Notes under the pieces: generated by a model
Told to the model about the DNA's origin: nothing
The model's input: only the letters and a program-made list of their open reading frames with translations
The model's database searches: none
Assembly: GCA_019411205.1 (NCBI GenBank)
Contig: DXRF01000107.1
Location: 1-8,843, forward strand
Source of the DNA: Parabacteroides sp.
GTDB taxonomy: Bacteria > Bacteroidota > Bacteroidia > Bacteroidales > Tannerellaceae
Length of the DNA: 8,843 nt
Direction of reading: 5' to 3'
Shown: positions 6,178 through 8,843 of the stretch, one piece after another
Layout of the letters: every line of letters starts with the position of its first letter
Numbering within the stretch: position 1 is the first letter of the stretch
Position numbers and translations under genes: made by a program

Positions 6178-7518
6178 ATGACAACACGTAGAGATTTCCT
6201 TAAACATGGCACCTTAGGTGCAGTTGGTCTGACTATTGGTGGACTGGGGTTCAGTACAGAGAGTTACGCTAACATAATGGGCGCAAACGAGAAGATTCGT
6301 GTGGGTATCGTTGGCTTCTCAGACCGTGCCCGCCATTCTTTGATTCCTGCTTTTATGGCTTGTGCCGATGAGTTAGGATTTGAAATCGTCGCTATTTCCG
6401 ACATCTGGAAACGGCGCAGAGAAGAAGGTGTTGCTTTCTTCCAGGAGAAATATGGAAAGAAAGTGAGAGCATTCCGTAATAACGAAGAACTGTATGACGC
6501 AAAAATGTGTGATGCCGTGATCGTTGCCACATCCGATTTCCAGCACGCTTTGCACTGTATTGAGGCGGTTAAAGCCGGATGCGATGCCTATGTAGAAAAA
6601 CCTTTTGCTGAAACGATGGAAGATGCCCGTGCTGCCCGCAAAGCTGTGTTGGAAAGCGGAAAGATCGTGCAGATTGGTTCCCAACGCCGTTCGGCTCCAA
6701 ATTATCATGCTGCCAATGACTTTATCCGTTCTGGTAAGTTCGGTAAGATCACGATGGTGGAAATGTGTTGGAACGTTAACCAACCCGGACGCTGGCGTCG
6801 TCCGTCTTTGGTTGCACAATGTTTTGAGAAGGATACTGATTGGAAGCGCTTCCTGCTGAATCGTCCGTACGAAGAATGGGACCCGCGTAAGTATCTGGAA
6901 TATCGCCTGTTCTGGCCGTATTCTTCCGGCATCCCCGGACAGTGGATGTCACACCAAATCGATACGGTACACTGGTTTACTGGCTGCAACCACCCGAATA
7001 GTGTTGCAGCCAATGGCGGAATCTATCAATGGAATGACGGGCGCCGCAGCTATGATACGATGACGGCTGTGTTCGATTATGGAAAAGCAGGCGAGAATTT
7101 CCAGGTTGTATATTCTTCCCGTATGCATAATTCGGCAGGCGGAACAAAAGAGTTGTATTTCTCCAATGGCGGCACGTTGAATCTGGATACAAATAAGGTA
7201 ACATCGGAAGGAGGTTTGACCAAACGTTTCGCAGATGAAATGGGTATGCAGCCGAATCTGCTGGAAGAATTCGAATTGCCTTCTATTAAAGTGGAAACAG
7301 GTTCCAATACAGGAGCAGATCCGATGACAAACCTGCATATGCGTAATTGGATGGAATGTGTGAAAAGCCGCAGGCAACCGAATGCTCCTGTAGATGCCGG
7401 TTATAATCACTCCATTGCCAACATCATGTGTACGGCTTCTCTCCGGACAGGAGAAAAAGCGACATTCGATGAAGAAAGACAAGAAGTGCTTGCAGGTGGC
7501 AAAGTCTTTAAATATTAA
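6178..7518 (+). CDS. Tat-exported Gfo/Idh/MocA-family oxidoreductase
   Basis: The 446-residue protein belongs to the Gfo/Idh/MocA family of NAD(P)-dependent sugar dehydrogenases. It opens with a twin-arginine signal, TTRRDFLKHG, followed by a Gly-rich hydrophobic stretch and a cleavage-like SYA near residue 31. A Rossmann domain starts at KIRVGIVGFSDRARH (39-53). The family motif YVEKPFAE is at 138-145, with the conserved Lys141. The second domain contains QWMSHQIDTVHWF (255-267), where His259 and Asp262 match the usual His-x-x-Asp of the catalytic site. Tat export implies that it folds and binds its cofactor before crossing the membrane, as known for Zymomonas glucose-fructose oxidoreductase. 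The ATG has an AGGA Shine-Dalgarno at 6171-6174, and only 20 bases separate it from the DUF1080 gene, so the two form an operon. The expected role is C3 oxidation or reduction of a sugar. The nucleotide loop lacks two of the usual glycines. Confidence 0.9.
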   Translation: MTTRRDFLKHGTLGAVGLTIGGLGFSTESYANIMGANEKIRVGIVGFSDRARHSLIPAFMACADELGFEIVAISDIWKRRREEGVAFFQEKYGKKVRAFRNNEELYDAKMCDAVIVATSDFQHALHCIEAVKAGCDAYVEKPFAETMEDARAARKAVLESGKIVQIGSQRRSAPNYHAANDFIRSGKFGKITMVEMCWNVNQPGRWRRPSLVAQCFEKDTDWKRFLLNRPYEEWDPRKYLEYRLFWPYSSGIPGQWMSHQIDTVHWFTGCNHPNSVAANGGIYQWNDGRRSYDTMTAVFDYGKAGENFQVVYSSRMHNSAGGTKELYFSNGGTLNLDTNKVTSEGGLTKRFADEMGMQPNLLEEFELPSIKVETGSNTGADPMTNLHMRNWMECVKSRRQPNAPVDAGYNHSIANIMCTASLRTGEKATFDEERQEVLAGGKVFKY

Positions 7519-8843
7519 TTATTCGTTCCGTAAGAAACTGCACAGTACGATTCTTTGACGTACGTCGGCAATAACATTCTTTGTGGAGGTAAGTAGACTA
7601 AATGTGTATTTATCTCCATAATTTTTTTGTACTGTATCCAAATCTTTTACGGTACAGAAAAAGAAACCGCTTACCGGCTGTTCCTGTCCGAAATTATGGA
7701 ATTTATTACCCAGATAGAAGTTCAGCCCGTAAAGATTGGCATATGTCTTCAGATCATTCATTACATACATATTTGTGTCATCCAATGGATATTCTTTCTG
7801 AACCTGCTCGGCAAACGGACGGGCGGAACTTCCCTGGCGTATACCACGCATGACAATCCCGTCAATCAGTAAGTTAATGGCAAAGGCCAATGCGATCGTC
7901 GCATATAGGATCTTAATGTTGATCTTCTTGAACATCTGATAATAGACAGTCGCCAAAGTAGCCAAAAGGACTATCAGGATACAAATTGTCAGCCCACAGG
8001 GATACGCGAACATATTCGATGCCAATGCGACTGTTTCCAATGTCGATTGGCGACTGGTGTACAGGCTCGCAATCTTGACAGGATCAATTGCTCCGGACAT
8101 CGTCAGACCGACGGCGATTACGACGACGGCAGTGATGGAGGCCATGAAAGCGGCAAATACACGGGTTACTTTTGTCCGGTATTCTGTAATATATAAGGCA
8201 TATTGAGCCAGGAAAATTGCAATGAAAGGATACGCCGGCATCAGATATACACTTCGTTTGCTGGAAGGTATCGAATAGAAGAAAATGATGCAAACCAGTG
8301 CAACCAAGCTGAACAGTTTCTCTTTTTCCATCGATCGAATGTTATTCCAAGTGTCAGCCAGTATCTCTTTCACCGATTTTTCCGGTTTGTGCAGTTGTAA
8401 TCCGAATAAAGAAAAAAAGAAGAAAATCGTCCAAGGAACAAATCCTGCAGCCAATGTCATGAAGTTGTACCAAATCCCGTTTTCATGTCCTAAATTGTAA
8501 TGAATATCAGGTGTACTAAGGTGGAAAAAACGTCCGAAATTCTCTGCTAATACCACGTTCAGAAATGCATCGCCTCCCTGTTTCCAAGCAGCGACATACC
8601 ACAAGAGAGGCAGGAATATCGAAGAAATACCTGCATAAAGAAGCGTTTTGAATATCACTAGATAAGAGTATTTACGAAGCATCAACAGATAAACGCCGAA
8701 GACAAACAGCGGTAGGATAATACCCACAGGCCCTTTTGTCAGTACGGCACATCCCAATAAGGCAGGTATGGCGATGGGCACCCCCTTTAGTTCCAGTTTG
8801 TCTTCCCATCGGTATAATTGGTAAAGCCCGATCACTATAAAAG
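7519..8843 (-). CDS. PMT/ArnT-type membrane glycosyltransferase (N-terminus beyond window)
   Basis: This minus-strand frame is open through the right edge. The first initiation codon inside the window is an internal GTG at 8835, so the true start lies outside. About 441 residues are visible; full-length family members run to about 500-600. The protein is highly hydrophobic, with about eight membrane segments in the first 330 visible residues and a soluble tail of about 100. Family motifs, numbered from the 8835 codon, are VLTKGPVGIILP (31-42), LAENFGRFF (96-104) and SSKRSVYLMPAYP (191-203). These place it among the dolichyl-phosphate-mannose mannosyltransferase/ArnT (GT39/GT83) proteins, which move a sugar from a polyprenyl-phosphate carrier onto lipid A, protein or another glycan at the outer face of the inner membrane. 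The N-terminal acidic catalytic motif is outside the window. Its stop codon touches the stop of the oxidoreductase. Confidence 0.85.
   Translation of the reverse strand, partial: FIVIGLYQLYRWEDKLELKGVPIAIPALLGCAVLTKGPVGIILPLFVFGVYLLMLRKYSYLVIFKTLLYAGISSIFLPLLWYVAAWKQGGDAFLNVVLAENFGRFFHLSTPDIHYNLGHENGIWYNFMTLAAGFVPWTIFFFFSLFGLQLHKPEKSVKEILADTWNNIRSMEKEKLFSLVALVCIIFFYSIPSSKRSVYLMPAYPFIAIFLAQYALYITEYRTKVTRVFAAFMASITAVVVIAVGLTMSGAIDPVKIASLYTSRQSTLETVALASNMFAYPCGLTICILIVLLATLATVYYQMFKKINIKILYATIALAFAINLLIDGIVMRGIRQGSSARPFAEQVQKEYPLDDTNMYVMNDLKTYANLYGLNFYLGNKFHNFGQEQPVSGFFFCTVKDLDTVQKNYGDKYTFSLLTSTKNVIADVRQRIVLCSFLRNE

Noticed and set aside
6949..7482. A 177-codon minus-strand open frame inside the oxidoreductase gene
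   Set aside because: It is antisense to a gene with clear family motifs; it is rich in Cys, His and Arg without pattern and has no start context.
7557..7566. Palindrome GACGTACGTC as a possible terminator stem or operator
   Set aside because: It sits inside the glycosyltransferase coding sequence (Asp-Val-Arg), has no loop and no T-run, and so is best explained by codon choice.
8833..8835. GTG at 8835 as the true start of the glycosyltransferase
   Set aside because: The frame stays open to the window edge (codons for Phe and Ile precede it), and the family needs an N-terminal catalytic region that is missing from the visible part.

Overview
This window looks like chromosomal DNA from a gut Bacteroidales, most probably Parabacteroides or a close relative. 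Three intergenic positions carry the Bacteroidota -7 promoter core TAnnTTTG. Start codons mostly lack a strong Shine-Dalgarno and follow A/T-rich leaders. The gene types are also typical of the group: a C69 dipeptidase, DUF1080 and Gfo/Idh/MocA proteins, a PMT-type glycosyltransferase and a small outer-membrane barrel. The genus is an inference from style, not from a marker gene. No mobile element, CRISPR array, rRNA or tRNA was seen.

Layout. Bases 81-3143 hold two plus-strand genes 12 bases apart, probably one transcript: an NhaD-type Na+/H+ antiporter and an exported C69 (Ntn-hydrolase) dipeptidase. A separate promoter then drives a small 8-stranded outer-membrane barrel (3208-3690), which ends at a clear hairpin terminator. 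Facing it on the minus strand is a HAD-family sugar-phosphate phosphatase or phosphomutase-like gene (3782-4426) with its own promoter. A divergent regulatory gap of about 350 bases follows; it contains two outward promoters, several palindromes and an 11-base direct repeat that brackets the plus-strand promoter.

Bases 4778-7518 form a two-gene operon: a lipoprotein with two different DUF1080 (3-keto-disaccharide hydrolase) domains, then a Tat-exported Gfo/Idh/MocA oxidoreductase. Both proteins are predicted to sit outside the cytoplasm. Together they fit a 3-keto-glycoside pathway, in which the oxidoreductase oxidises a sugar at C3 and the DUF1080 protein cleaves the weakened glycosidic bond. 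The substrate cannot be read from the sequence. The last gene, a membrane glycosyltransferase of the PMT/ArnT type on the minus strand, runs off the right edge. Its stop codon directly abuts the stop of the oxidoreductase.

Most of the window is ordinary core or accessory metabolism. The parts most worth a second look are the heterologous tandem DUF1080 protein with its Tat-exported partner, whose nucleotide-binding loop is atypical, and the repeat-bracketed promoter in front of them.
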